Part shown: piece by piece, positions 7,373-17,247 of the stretch | How positions within the stretch are numbered: position 1 is the stretch's first letter | Layout of the letters: each line of letters begins with the position of its first letter | NCBI GenBank assembly: GCA_027487435.1 | Contig: JAIYDP010000233.1 | Location: forward strand, 1 to 57,094 | From: Verrucomicrobiaceae bacterium | GTDB lineage: Bacteria; Verrucomicrobiota; Verrucomicrobiia; Verrucomicrobiales; Akkermansiaceae | Length of the DNA: 57,094 nt | Direction: 5' to 3' | Notes under the pieces: model-generated | The model's input: only the letters and a program-made list of their open reading frames with translations | What the model was told of the DNA's origin: nothing | Database searches by the model: none | Made by a program: the position numbers and the translations under genes

Positions 7373-10300
7373 TAAAAAGCCTTTTGTCTCCTCTGTTAAA
7401 AAAACGGAGAGAGCACGTTGTCGCACGCGCCCGACGTGGCAGCAGCCGCTTGCGCGTCTTAAAGGAGTTAGCTGGTTCAAATTTTGTACCCACCCCCGTC
7501 CAAAAATGCCGCCTGTGAGAACGCCGTCCCCACGCACGACGTTGAGGACGAGGGGGGGGTGGCCGAAATTAAAAAAACCGCCGTGCGGCCAAGGCGGGAA
7601 ATTCGAATGCGGAGACCTGCGCAGGCGTCTTGGCCCGCTGGGGCGTCAGTGGCTTGTACAAACGACTTGATACTTAAATCTGCGACGTTCGCGTCGAGGA
7701 CCGGCACAGTGGTTGTACCCCCCCCCTCCAGCGCGACACGCCGCGTGCGCAGCAGGCGGGCGGAGGAGAGCGCGCGGGCGACGTTGCCTTCGACGTCGCC
7801 GAGGAAGGTGTACGACGCTAAAGAGGAGAGGCGCGACTTTTAGAGTCAGGACTTGGCCGGTGGGAAATTGAGTCTGTTACCGCGAAAGAGGGGTGATAGA
7901 GAACAGCTGCGGACGAGTCGACGAGGGCGCACCGTGCGGCGGCGCAATGCGCGGCGCGGAGGCGTAGCACGTCGACGAGGTCGGACGCGAGGACATCCGC
8001 AGCCTTAGCTGGCGTCAGGGGCCGATGGGGGGGGGGATTCTACTGCGACGCCTAGGAACTTATCAGCTGCGTAGATGGCGCGGCTTATCGAATAAACCTA
8101 AAAAATCAACTCTTTTAATTCTTCGCCCCCACCAAGAGGCCAGTGAGGGGGTCCAAAAAAGGGGCGCTGAGCGCCGTAGAGTTTCGCCCAGCTGCGCGCG
8201 TCAACGTGGGGTGTCGGTGGCGGGGGGGGGGTGACGTGGAGAACAGTTAAGAGTTGTCAAGGTCAACGTTTGAGTGATCAAAAGGATTGCCCGCTTACCC
8301 AGCGCCGCCGTGTAGCCCCCCCTCGCGCGCCCGTCAAACTGCGCGGGCGCGACAGCTGCGGGTGAAAAACGCGTGACGCCGCGGGGGGTGGTAAAAAAAC
8401 AAAAGAGGGGGGTGGAGTCGTTTTCGAAAGCGGAACTGCATTGGCGCGAAAACGCTGCGGAAATCCTCAGGTCGGTGAGGGTGGAAGGCGCAATGCCCCC
8501 TCCCACCCCTTGCGCGCAGACGGTCGCGTCAGCGGCGATGCAATCGTTCAGCGCCGCGACGGAGTCACCAGTTTCCGACCCCCCCACTGCGTCGAGAAAG
8601 CCAGAGGGAACCGTCTTTTCAAAGGGGGGGGGTGTGAGAAGAGCGTCGCAGTAAGAAAAGGGGGGGGGCTTACATGCCAAGCATCGGAGCCATTTAAAAT
8701 TAAAATGTTGTTATGGCGGGTGGAGAGGGTCAGCGTCACGGGTAGCAAGTCAATGCGATGGAAGGTTGAGTTGCGTTTGACAACCAGCGAGGAGTTTAGC
8801 CTCGCCACAACCACAAATGGGCCATCCATCAGCCCACCGACGGCAGCGCCGGCCAAGAGCCACTCCAACGACGGCGCGGCCGCCATGGCCACAACCGTCG
8901 GCTTCAGCTCGCTGACGCCCCAAGGGCTGGCCTAAAATAAATTAAAGAATAAAATTGAGAGAAAACAGAGGGGGTGGCGGTTTGAGAGGCGAACGGGCGG
9001 GCGACGAACGACTCGTTTCGAAGCGAAGCGAAGAGGCTGGAAAATTCGTCGCCACGCGAAAGGACCCCCCCGGTTTCGGACGCGACGCTTGAGCGCAAAA
9101 CCCTCCCCCTGCGGTCCACCGCCATGATTTCGAAGCGAAGGGAAGCGTTTGACATCAACAAATTCAAATTTGAAAAGGCGCCGTCGACAAGCGCGGGGAC
9201 GGACGCCTCCAGGGCGATGGCGCCGCCGTAAGGGAGGGGCGTGCTGACGAAGAGGGAGGGGGGTCTGGCAGACTGTTGACAGAGTAAGGGGGCGGCGAAG
9301 GTGAGGGAGGGGGTGGAAGTGATGGGGGAGGGAGCGATTCGAATTAATGACGACGACGTTGAGAGGCCTGTTAGCGCAAGCAGTGCCGGCGTGAGAAGCT
9401 CCTGCGCTCTAAAATGCTCTGTTAAGTTGACCATTACGTCCGCACCCATTCGCGACGCGGCACCGGACCTACCGGAGGGGGGGGTGCTGCCAACAAGAGC
9501 GTAAAGAATTTTAGCGGGCGCTGCGCGCGTGCTTTGGAGGTCCGAAAGGGTGCGCGAAGCGTCGCCGTGGATGCCCCCAGATATAAAAATAACGCAGTCT
9601 GTTAGCTCTGACGGGGTCGACAGGAGGCGAAAGGCCACATCGAGGGCACTTGCGGCGTCCAAAAGCCCAAAGGGCGACGAGGACTCTGCGGCACTGAAGG
9701 CCTTTCGCTTCGCTTCGGGTGATGCGATTTGAAAATTGTCGCAGGCGAGGGTTGATGTCCGCTGCGCAGCGCCTAAAATAACAAACACGTCCGCAGCGCA
9801 GAGGGCGTCAAGCGCCACGTGCAATGCAGCCAACGCGCCGAGACGGCGCGAGTATTCATCGGTAGGGCCGGAGGTGTCGAACACGATGACAACCCGCCGA
9901 GGCGGCGCCAGCGCTGCAGCTATAAGCAATCTGCCATCATAACGCTCGTATCTGTTAAGTCAGATGAAGGGGGGGGGGGGGCGCTGCCCAGGAGTGTCCT
10001 CCGACCACAGCGCCGCGGGAAAAACCCGCGAGAAGCCTGCGGCGCTGGCGAAATAAAGAAAGCGCGCGCTCTCGTGTGACGTTAGCGTAAACTTGAGTCT
10101 GTTAGCGAAGCGGAGCACTCACGCGCACATTTCGAAAGGTCGCATCAAGTCGCTTCGACGAGCGAACCGCGTCCGCAAACGTGGCAAGATCCTTGGCGCA
10201 GTGCATGACGTAGCCGCGGCGCGTCAGGCAGGGGGAGGTCTGCTTTTGCGCGCAGCTGAAGCTGGAGAAGTCGTCCCGGTCGCAGTAGAGGGGCAGCTTG

Positions 10301-10896
10301 GGGGCGGGGGGTTAGGTTGGCAAGAGAAAGAGCACTTGAAGAGCGCTGGAGGCGAAGTTGGCGGAGATGCCGTCGCGGAGGGAGGAGGCGTTGGGGGGGA
10401 GGGAGTTGAGGTCAAACGAGAGGGCGGCTTGGACGAGGGAGCGCTCGGCGGCAAGGTCGTCGAGGGAAAGGGTGGGAGGGCCTTGGAGCGACCTGGTTGG
10501 GGTCAGCAATGTGAGAAAGGGGGTTGCAACCAAAGAGAGAGGTTTTCGGAAAACTGGGAGCAAATGCTGAGGCGAAGGGAGTCCATTGACGTCGTCAGGT
10601 TTCTGGTGAGTACTTCAAGCCTGGCCACGCTAGAGTTAAGTGCGGCTATGACGTTGAGGGATGAAAATGAAGTCGCGCTGCCGATTTCCTGAGAAATGAG
10701 TCGATAACGGAGAGGCGACGTGTTGGAGTTGGTCGGAGAGAAGAAACGACTGCTCAATCCGAGAGAAGAAATCGGCACCAGATGAAGCCAAGGAGTCGAA
10801 CGTTCTTCAGCGTAAGTACGACAGCACGAAGGAGGGTCACTGGCAATGTCCACAAATAAGCGCCGCGAGAACGGCGACAAAAACGCTCAATCTCAT
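7373..10896 (-). CDS. Alpha2delta/CACHD1-like secreted Cache-VWA protein
   Basis: A roughly 1,000-aa extracellular protein with the layout of voltage-gated calcium-channel alpha2delta/CACHD1 subunits. Order: signal peptide (MRLSVFVAVLAALICG); helical N-terminal region; FLYFASAAGFSRVFPAALW, matching the pre-VWA Cache segment (GSATGLARYYPASPW); a VWA domain starting RRVVIVFDTSGP; then tandem Cache parts, including FLDPLTGLL followed by ISRAIYAADKFLGVA and a LYHPSFA block. At least ten short introns are needed; one (9952-9987, 36 nt) is probably GC-AG. The VWA metal site is degenerate: DTSGP lacks the second Ser of DxSxS. I see no C-terminal membrane span or GPI signal. The last exon is ambiguous: an extra 34-nt intron puts the stop at 7373; without it the stop is at 7352 and overlaps the crotonase coding end by 19 bp. 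The partner is unknown; ligand sensing is an alternative role. Confidence 0.7.
9017..9034. repeat. (GAAGC)n pentamer repeat, one of many copies
   Basis: TTTCGAAGCGAAGCGAAG. The same GAAGC-unit word, in either orientation, recurs at about 255, 729, 2714, 9132, 9703, 15244, 32830, 33893, 34675 and 45752, in coding exons, introns and intergenic DNA. Confidence 0.6.
9952..9987 (-). other. Probable GC-AG intron in the Cache-VWA gene
   Basis: Removing 36 nt (start GCAGCG, a run of 13 C, then CTGACTTAACAG) joins the Cache segment to the VWA exon in frame. A GT donor further upstream would also keep frame but needs an intron of about 60 nt, longer than most here. Confidence 0.5.
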
Positions 10897-12580
10897 CCTA
10901 ACAGAAATTTAAAAAGTAAGTCTCAATTTTACCACTTGATGTGGAGAATTGTGAATTTGATTGCGGCTTCCACATCGGCGAGGTTGTCTTGTGAGGCAGC
11001 ACAGTGTCCTTGTCACTTTAGCGTGTAGTTCTAAGCACGAGCAATTTATTCGCAACTCGACCTGCGCTGCGGCTGAGCCATCGCACATTTAATGCGGTGC
11101 GAGCCCACTATGTCAGGGAGCGCATCCAGCGCAGACCCCCCACCCAGTGGTCCATCACAGTGGAGCCTCTGCATTCACCCCGTCGATTTGGGCCCTTTCT
11201 GTGTCGGAGGCTGCTGAGGACGGTGTCGCTTCGATCGCTGCCCAAGCCGCTGCTGGAAGTGCCGCCGTTGTCCGTCACCAATCACAACTCGCCGCGCTCA
11301 GACCTCCCGTGACCCCTCCTTATACATCGGACTCCGCCATAACGAAAGAGAGGGGGATGCTCCCTCTTGCGAGGGGGTGGCATGAGCACGAAGAGATCTG
11401 CGAAGGGGCGGAGCAATGAGTTGCCATCAGCGTACGGAGCTGCTGCTGTTGGGGCATCAATCGATGAGGGGTTGGCGTAGATGAAGAAGTCTCAACGAAA
11501 GTGCAAAAAAAAAGCAGAGTTCGAGACAGGATGCGGTGGCAAGGGTCGTTTGATGTGTCGGTCCGTTGCGACATCAGTGGTGCGACGAGCAGATATGCGA
11601 AGTGTCTTTTGACATAGGCGAATGCCCACAAAAGGGGGGGGAGAAGTTGATGGGAGCAAGAGAGGTCCGACGTGGGGGGGGGTCAGCTGACAGCGAGAGG
11701 GAGACTCGTGACAGGTCGGTGTCGGTGCGCGCACCTCCGCAAGGGCGTGACAGGCAGGCCGAAGGTGAGGTCGTGGCAGCGCATGATGGTGAGGGAGCGG
11801 TTGGACGTGTGATGGAATTATTGGCCCTACAGGCGGCGTGACCACGCAGTCAGCGAGAAGGAACTTGCGGTCGGGTGCAAGTTTGAGAGGGTTGGCGCAG
11901 CGCTGGTGATCCGCGACGACGCCCGTTGGCGCGAATAAAGAAAAGATGGCTTGGATTCAACCTCAGCGCCCAAATTTTGAAACAAAGAGGGCACGCAGCG
12001 CAAGACTGCTGGAGGGGTGTGCCAGCGGAGTGGACGACGTCCGCGTGCGGCTGACAAGAGGGGTGCAATCTGGAAGTGACGACGTGGTCCCCGTGGACGG
12101 CGCAGATGTGAAGGGCCAGCTTGCCTACCCCCCCATGTTTGGGAGCGCGGTCAACTTGGGGGAAGCAGAGCGCGCTCATTCGCTTTTGAATTCGGCTTCT
12201 GCCGGCCCTGTGGCGGCTGGGGATTTTCGGCGGCGAAGACGGCCAGCTCTCGCATTTCGGGGCTGCGCATCATCTGGGTAGTAGATGGGTTGTCCTTTCG
12301 TTGCTGGGGAGGGTACAAACTCTCCTTGGCCCTCATGGACGCCTCTTGACGTTGGTTTGTTTGCGACTCTCCTCTTCGAAAAGTCATGCCACTGTCGTTG
12401 ATGTCGCATGGGTCTGATTTACTTGTCCGACCACCCCTTCTGACTCCACATCACGGCAGCCATCAAGCGTACGCCTACGCATGCGTAGGATGTCGAGAAA
12501 AGATTCACAGCTTGCCGCAGCGACTTCCCCGCCCCGCAGAACATTTTCGCCGATTGTCAAGTTGGGGCCAACGAGTGCCA
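10897..12580. other. 1.7-kb unresolved region, probably one or more small intron-rich genes
   Basis: Lies between the starts of the Cache-VWA gene and the end of SHPRH. No protein family is recognised. Several segments look coding without a frame I can join: minus strand near 12384-12580 (ALVGPNLTIGENVLRGGE), 12151-12387 (an 78-codon frame from ATG 12387), 11850-12130 (LALHICAVHGDHVVTSRL, with CAACPLCF) and 11830-11940 (LLADCVVTPP); plus strand from ATG 11110 (MSGSASSADPPPSGPSQ). C-runs following CTGAC on the minus strand (about 11680) resemble intron ends seen elsewhere. Genes here are likely but cannot be drawn from sequence alone. Confidence 0.4.
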
Positions 12581-15500
12581 TCAAACCAAACGAGCCAATG
12601 CGGCGCGCAGCTGCGCAATGCCCCACACAAACCCATCACCCCTCCCTTCATTGGTTCCATCAAACGGCTTAGCCCCCTCCAGCGTGCGAGTGAGCTCTGC
12701 CACCGCATCAACGTCCATCAATCGGCCCCCCACATCAACTTTTGACGGCGGCTGCAGGCTCGCATCCGCCTGCAGCCGCCGCAACGTTGCAATAGACACT
12801 TCGGCCTGCTGCGCCACATCCCCCACCGACGACACCCTCCCCCCCGCGCGCACGACGAGATGGGACCAAAAATCCTCCCACCGCGTGTCAACGATCTCTA
12901 CGTGATTTTCTTGCGGTTTCCGCTCGCCAGAAAACAGAGCCATCACGTCATCAAGGGTCAGGGAGTCGGAGTCCTTTGCCGCGTGGCGTCTGAAGGGTCA
13001 AAATACCGACATGACGGACTTCAATCAAGAACGAAGAAAAGACACAAACTGACACAAAGGCGTCAAAGGGGAGGGGCATCACTGCCGCAAGGAGCCTCCT
13101 GCGGCGGCCATGGCGAGGATTGGCTCTTCGATGGAGTCCCTCACAATGACGCGATGGACGGTCGTCGCCCTCGTTTGTCCTGGCGCGACGTCAATGCCCC
13201 CCCCCCGTTTGTGATACCAATGCGGTAGACGCGGCTTATCGCCTGCGCCTCGACGCCGCCGTTGAGGAGGGGCTCGACCAAAATGACGTCCGTCGCCTCG
13301 ACGAGGTTAAGGCCGTTGGCGCCTAGCTGAGGGGTCATTCTAAAAAAAGATGATGGATGTACTCGGAGATTCATTAAAAGCACGCGCGCGGAGACGTCCT
13401 GTTTGAAGTTTTGAATGGCGTCGGACATGCGCCGCCCCCCCCTCGCGAACTGAGTCGCGACTCCGTTTGAGGTCAGCGCCGCACTCAAAATTTTTAACAA
13501 TTCGTCCCACTCGAGTATTTAGACACGCATGTGGCGCGGGTACCTGACTAAAGATCAAAATCTTTTCATCCTCGCTCTTCTCCACCAGCAGCGACTTAAC
13601 AAGCCGGATAACAGAGTGCACTTTAGAGCTCCAGCTGCCAACAACGCCGTCCGCTGTCGGCGCAGGCCCCGCCACGTCCGGCGCGGCGTCGTCGGCGACG
13701 GTGACGTTGTCCTTGTAACTGACGGCGCGACAAACAGGACACTACGAGTCTGTTAGCTGAACCCAAAGAGTTAAATGTGACCTTTACAAGCGTCTTTTTA
13801 GCCGTCACAGTCTCGAAGCAAAGGAGGCACATGCTGTGACCGCACGGCAGCACCCCCCGCCGCGCCGCCATGGCGCTCAAACAGATCGGGCACGACTCTT
13901 CGCGCCGCTCAATCAAACTCTTGCGGTAGTTAAAACGGCTCTCCGCACGCGCCAGGTCCACTGTAGCGTCCGCTAGCTGCGCGTTAAACTCCGCCAGAAG
14001 CTCATCCTCCGACCCGCGCGCGATGGTTGCCCGCGACACCAGCGCCGCCGCCGCTGGCGACCCACGTGAGGGGGGGGTGTCGTCGAACTGCAGGCGCAGG
14101 CGGGACATCGCGAGCTCGTCAAGGTTGGAGACCTTCTGCTTCGTCTCCGCCCAAAGCAGCCACATCGCGCTAAGGGGGGGGGGTCATTGCTTTGCTGAAC
14201 TTGCGACTCACGAGATTTCCTTTTTTAGCAGCTCAAGTGCGGCGATGTGGGCGGAGGAAGCAGCGACGTCATCGCGGCGGCCGCTGCGCTCGCGCAGCCA
14301 CTTGCGGAGGGTCTTTAAGACAACCACGAGCTCGCTGTCGTGACCCGCGCGCTCCGTCGTGTCGTCGGTCAGACCTGCGCGCTCGATGCGATAAAAGAGT
14401 AATTGCTCAAGGGACTTGAGGGACTTCTCAAACACGCAATGCCCGCACTTTTGTGGGGAGGGGGTCTCGACGCGACACCCGCACATTCCCGCAACCGCCA
14501 ACTCCTCCCTTCATTTGTTAGCTTTCCCGCATACTCAAAGGGGCTACTCAGAGGGGGGTAGGCAAAGCCGAGTCAGCTCTGCGTGAGCGTGGCGGCGGCG
14601 CGACGATATCTTTTTAATCTCACCAAGAATCGCCGCTTTTAGCGCGGCGCCAGAGCGGAGGCCGACGCGGAGGGCGGAAGCGGCCCGGTTTAAACGGGTG
14701 CCTTGAGCGCTTTCGAGTGCGGCCCCGACGCGATGCAAGAGCTCCTCCATCCCACCGTCTGCAGGTCCGGTCAGCAGAGCCGCCCACCAGCCGTTGTCAG
14801 CCCCCGCCATCAGAACCTCCGCCCTGGCGTCGCTTACCTTTGAGAGAGGCAGTGCCGCGGAGTCAAACAACCCCCCCACTGAGCCGCCATCACCGTCGGC
14901 ATCAGAGGGCCCCTTTATACCTTGCTCCTCAGGCGCGCGGGGGGCAAGTGGCTCTCCACCCGCGAGGGCGAGAAGTGCCTCGTCGACGCGCGAGGCGGCG
15001 CCAAGCAGCTCTCGCGCCCTTGCCGCAACCCTTCCCTCGCAAGGGGAAAGAAATCGCCGCACGAAATCGCCCTCGAGTGTCTTAAGCGCCGTCACATCAT
15101 CAGTGACAAGTGATGGCTCCTCCTCCGCAAGTGCGGCGAGGTTGTGCGCGGCGTGGATGGCGACGGTAACGTCGACGGTGAAAGTGCTGACGCTGACAGC
15201 TTCTTCAAGAACCGCGCGGTACAGCGCAGCCGCTGCGGGGATGTCGCTTCGCTTCAGAACAAGTACTGCCGCATGGCCGTTCATGGCCGTGAGTTTGAGG
15301 CGTAGCGCATCGTTGCCTTCCGCAACCGCCGACGCGATGAGGCGGTCGAGGACTGCCGCCATGGACATGACGCCGGCGTTAGGGGCGGACTGCGTGAGCT
15401 GCGGGTGGGGTAGGGGTGAGGAGGGCTTTGGAGGGGGGGTGGGTACTTGGGGGTGGCAACAGGCCTGGCGAAGACGGAGGAAGGGCCCCATCACTTTTGA

Positions 15501-17219
15501 CATCAACGCTTCGGGTTCGAGATGTTCTTCGCGGACGGTTGCGACACATTTTTCGAACTGAGAGGCGTAGAACTCGCGCTCAACTTTCGAAAAGTCGACG
15601 AGATGGGTCACCTGCGACTGCGCGGGGATGTCGAGCTCGTCGACGACGTCGGCTTTAAAAGTACGCCAAGCAAACGATTTTAAAACTGACGGCGCCGTCG
15701 GCTCGTGGAGAAATGACAAGAAGCGCTTAAAGAAGAAATATTTTTCGTTAAAGGGAGCGGCGCCAACAAACGCGAGGAGGCCGTGGACGTCGAGGGGGGA
15801 TCGGGGGGCGGGGGTGCCTGTGACAGCCCAGCGGAAGTGGCTGCGCAAGGAGAGCGCCACCTCAGCCGCCGGCTTGTCAACTTTGTCGACCTGAGGGTGA
15901 GACAGAGGGGGGGGGGGGCGCACAAGCTGGCTCTCATCGAGGCAGACCCTGCGCCACCGCACCTCCATCAGCGGCGTGCGCTCGACAACGTACCTCTTCT
16001 CAAAGCGGAGGGACCCCCTGGCGTCGGCCATGCGGAAACGGTCGACGCGGAGGGCGTCGTAGGTCGTCACGACGAATTCGGCTTTTTGAATCGCGTCGAG
16101 GGTGAGGGGGGACTTGCCGGGGACGTACACGACGACCCTACTGCGGCCGTTGACGACGCGTGCGACGATTTCGGCCTTCCACTGCGCGACGATGGCAGGG
16201 GGGCAGACGATGAGTGTCGCCTGCACGTCCGGAAGATCGCAGGGGGGGGATTCGGGGGGGGGGTGGCGATTTGTCAATGCGACGTGCAGAACTTCGATTG
16301 TCTTACCCAACCCCATTTCATCTGCGAGGATACCCCCACGACAGACATCAGCGACCTTTGGCGGCGACGATCGAAGGGCAAAGTTGACGGCGTTGAGGAA
16401 GAAGACGGCACCCGCGGCGTCTTCGAGGCGGAGGAAGAGGGGGTCGTCAAAGGGGGGTCTGCTTCGTAAATCGCCCGTCTCGCGCGCGAGCATCCACTGG
16501 ACGGCGGCGCGCTGGTAGGAGCGGAGCGGGGGGATGAGGTCTGGATGGGGGGAGAAGCCATCTATGGGGGGGGCCTCTCTGCGGAAGTGCTCGTAAAACG
16601 CTGCAGGGGAAAGAGCGGTTGAAAGAAGCGGAGGAATTGTAGCCTCGAACACCCTCTGGATGCTTTTTGACCGGGCGCCCATGGGGAGGGGATCAAGGGC
16701 GTGGCGGAGGAAGAGTTCGCGCGTTGCCGTTGGGGACGTGGAGACGACGGCGGTGACAAGGCCGTTCGATTGGGAGAGGGACAAAAAAATATCACAGGAC
16801 CTTTGACAGGCTGCAAGTGCTGAGAGAAGCTTGTCTGAAGACTTGGCATAAAGGTTGAGAACGTTGTCTACAACGAGGAGCATGGTGCTGCGACGATGTG
16901 CGGTTGTGTGGAACAACAAATCCGCGACATTTTGTGAGCACACGATATCTAAGCGCAAAAGCTGGATGGAGTCGATCTCCCGGTCGATGGGCTCAGAGCT
17001 AGAAGAACGCAAAAGGGACTGGACGTCTACATTACACTCCTCTGCGCCTGGAGGAACTTCAGCGAAAAAAGCTGCCCTGGCCCGTTTGATCGGAGGCGCT
17101 TGGTTATCGAGGTCGTCGAAAATTCGCGTATCCGCTCCTACACGACGAGCCGGAATGCTTTTTCGCTTGACCATACAGCCGCTGTCCCAATGTTTTTGTT
17201 CAATATCTGTTACAGCCAA
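12581..17219 (-). CDS. SHPRH: SHPRH-like SNF2 ATPase with RING E3 ubiquitin ligase domain
   Basis: SHPRH is a nuclear SNF2-family translocase and E3 that, with Rad5-type ligases, polyubiquitinates PCNA in DNA-damage tolerance. Order here: helicase N-lobe with Walker A DEMGLGKT and a DESQ motif in place of DEAH; the SHPRH-specific helical insert (LYRAVLEE, HAAHNLAAL); VSNLDELAMSRLRL; a complete RING (CPIC, PCGHSMCLLC, then CPVC after intron 13742-13781); and helicase C-lobe (ILIFSQWDELL, GANGLNLVEATDVILVEP, RVYRIGQTRATTVHR). Introns are 33-42 nt, some in frame and stop-free (15891-15923), except one of 93 nt (12990-13082). About 110 residues follow the usual family end (LTLDDVMALF) and match nothing I know. 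Met at 17219 lies 28 bp from the SF3A1 start; a second Met at 17174 begins MVKRKSIPARR and may be the true start. Confidence 0.85.
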
Positions 17220-17247
17220 CTCTAAAGTTTTAATTTATTTGTTAGCT
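17220..17247. promoter_or_regulatory. 28-bp divergent spacer between SHPRH and SF3A1
   Basis: Only 28 bp separate the two predicted start codons. The spacer is A/T-rich (TTTAATTTATTTGTTAG). If both starts are right, the core promoters overlap the opposite gene's 5' end; the alternative SHPRH Met at 17174 would give 73 bp. Confidence 0.4.

Noticed and set aside
14717..16561. Plus-strand ORFs of 120-255 aa inside the SHPRH gene
   Set aside because: Antisense to conserved SNF2 motifs in the minus frame; no homology.
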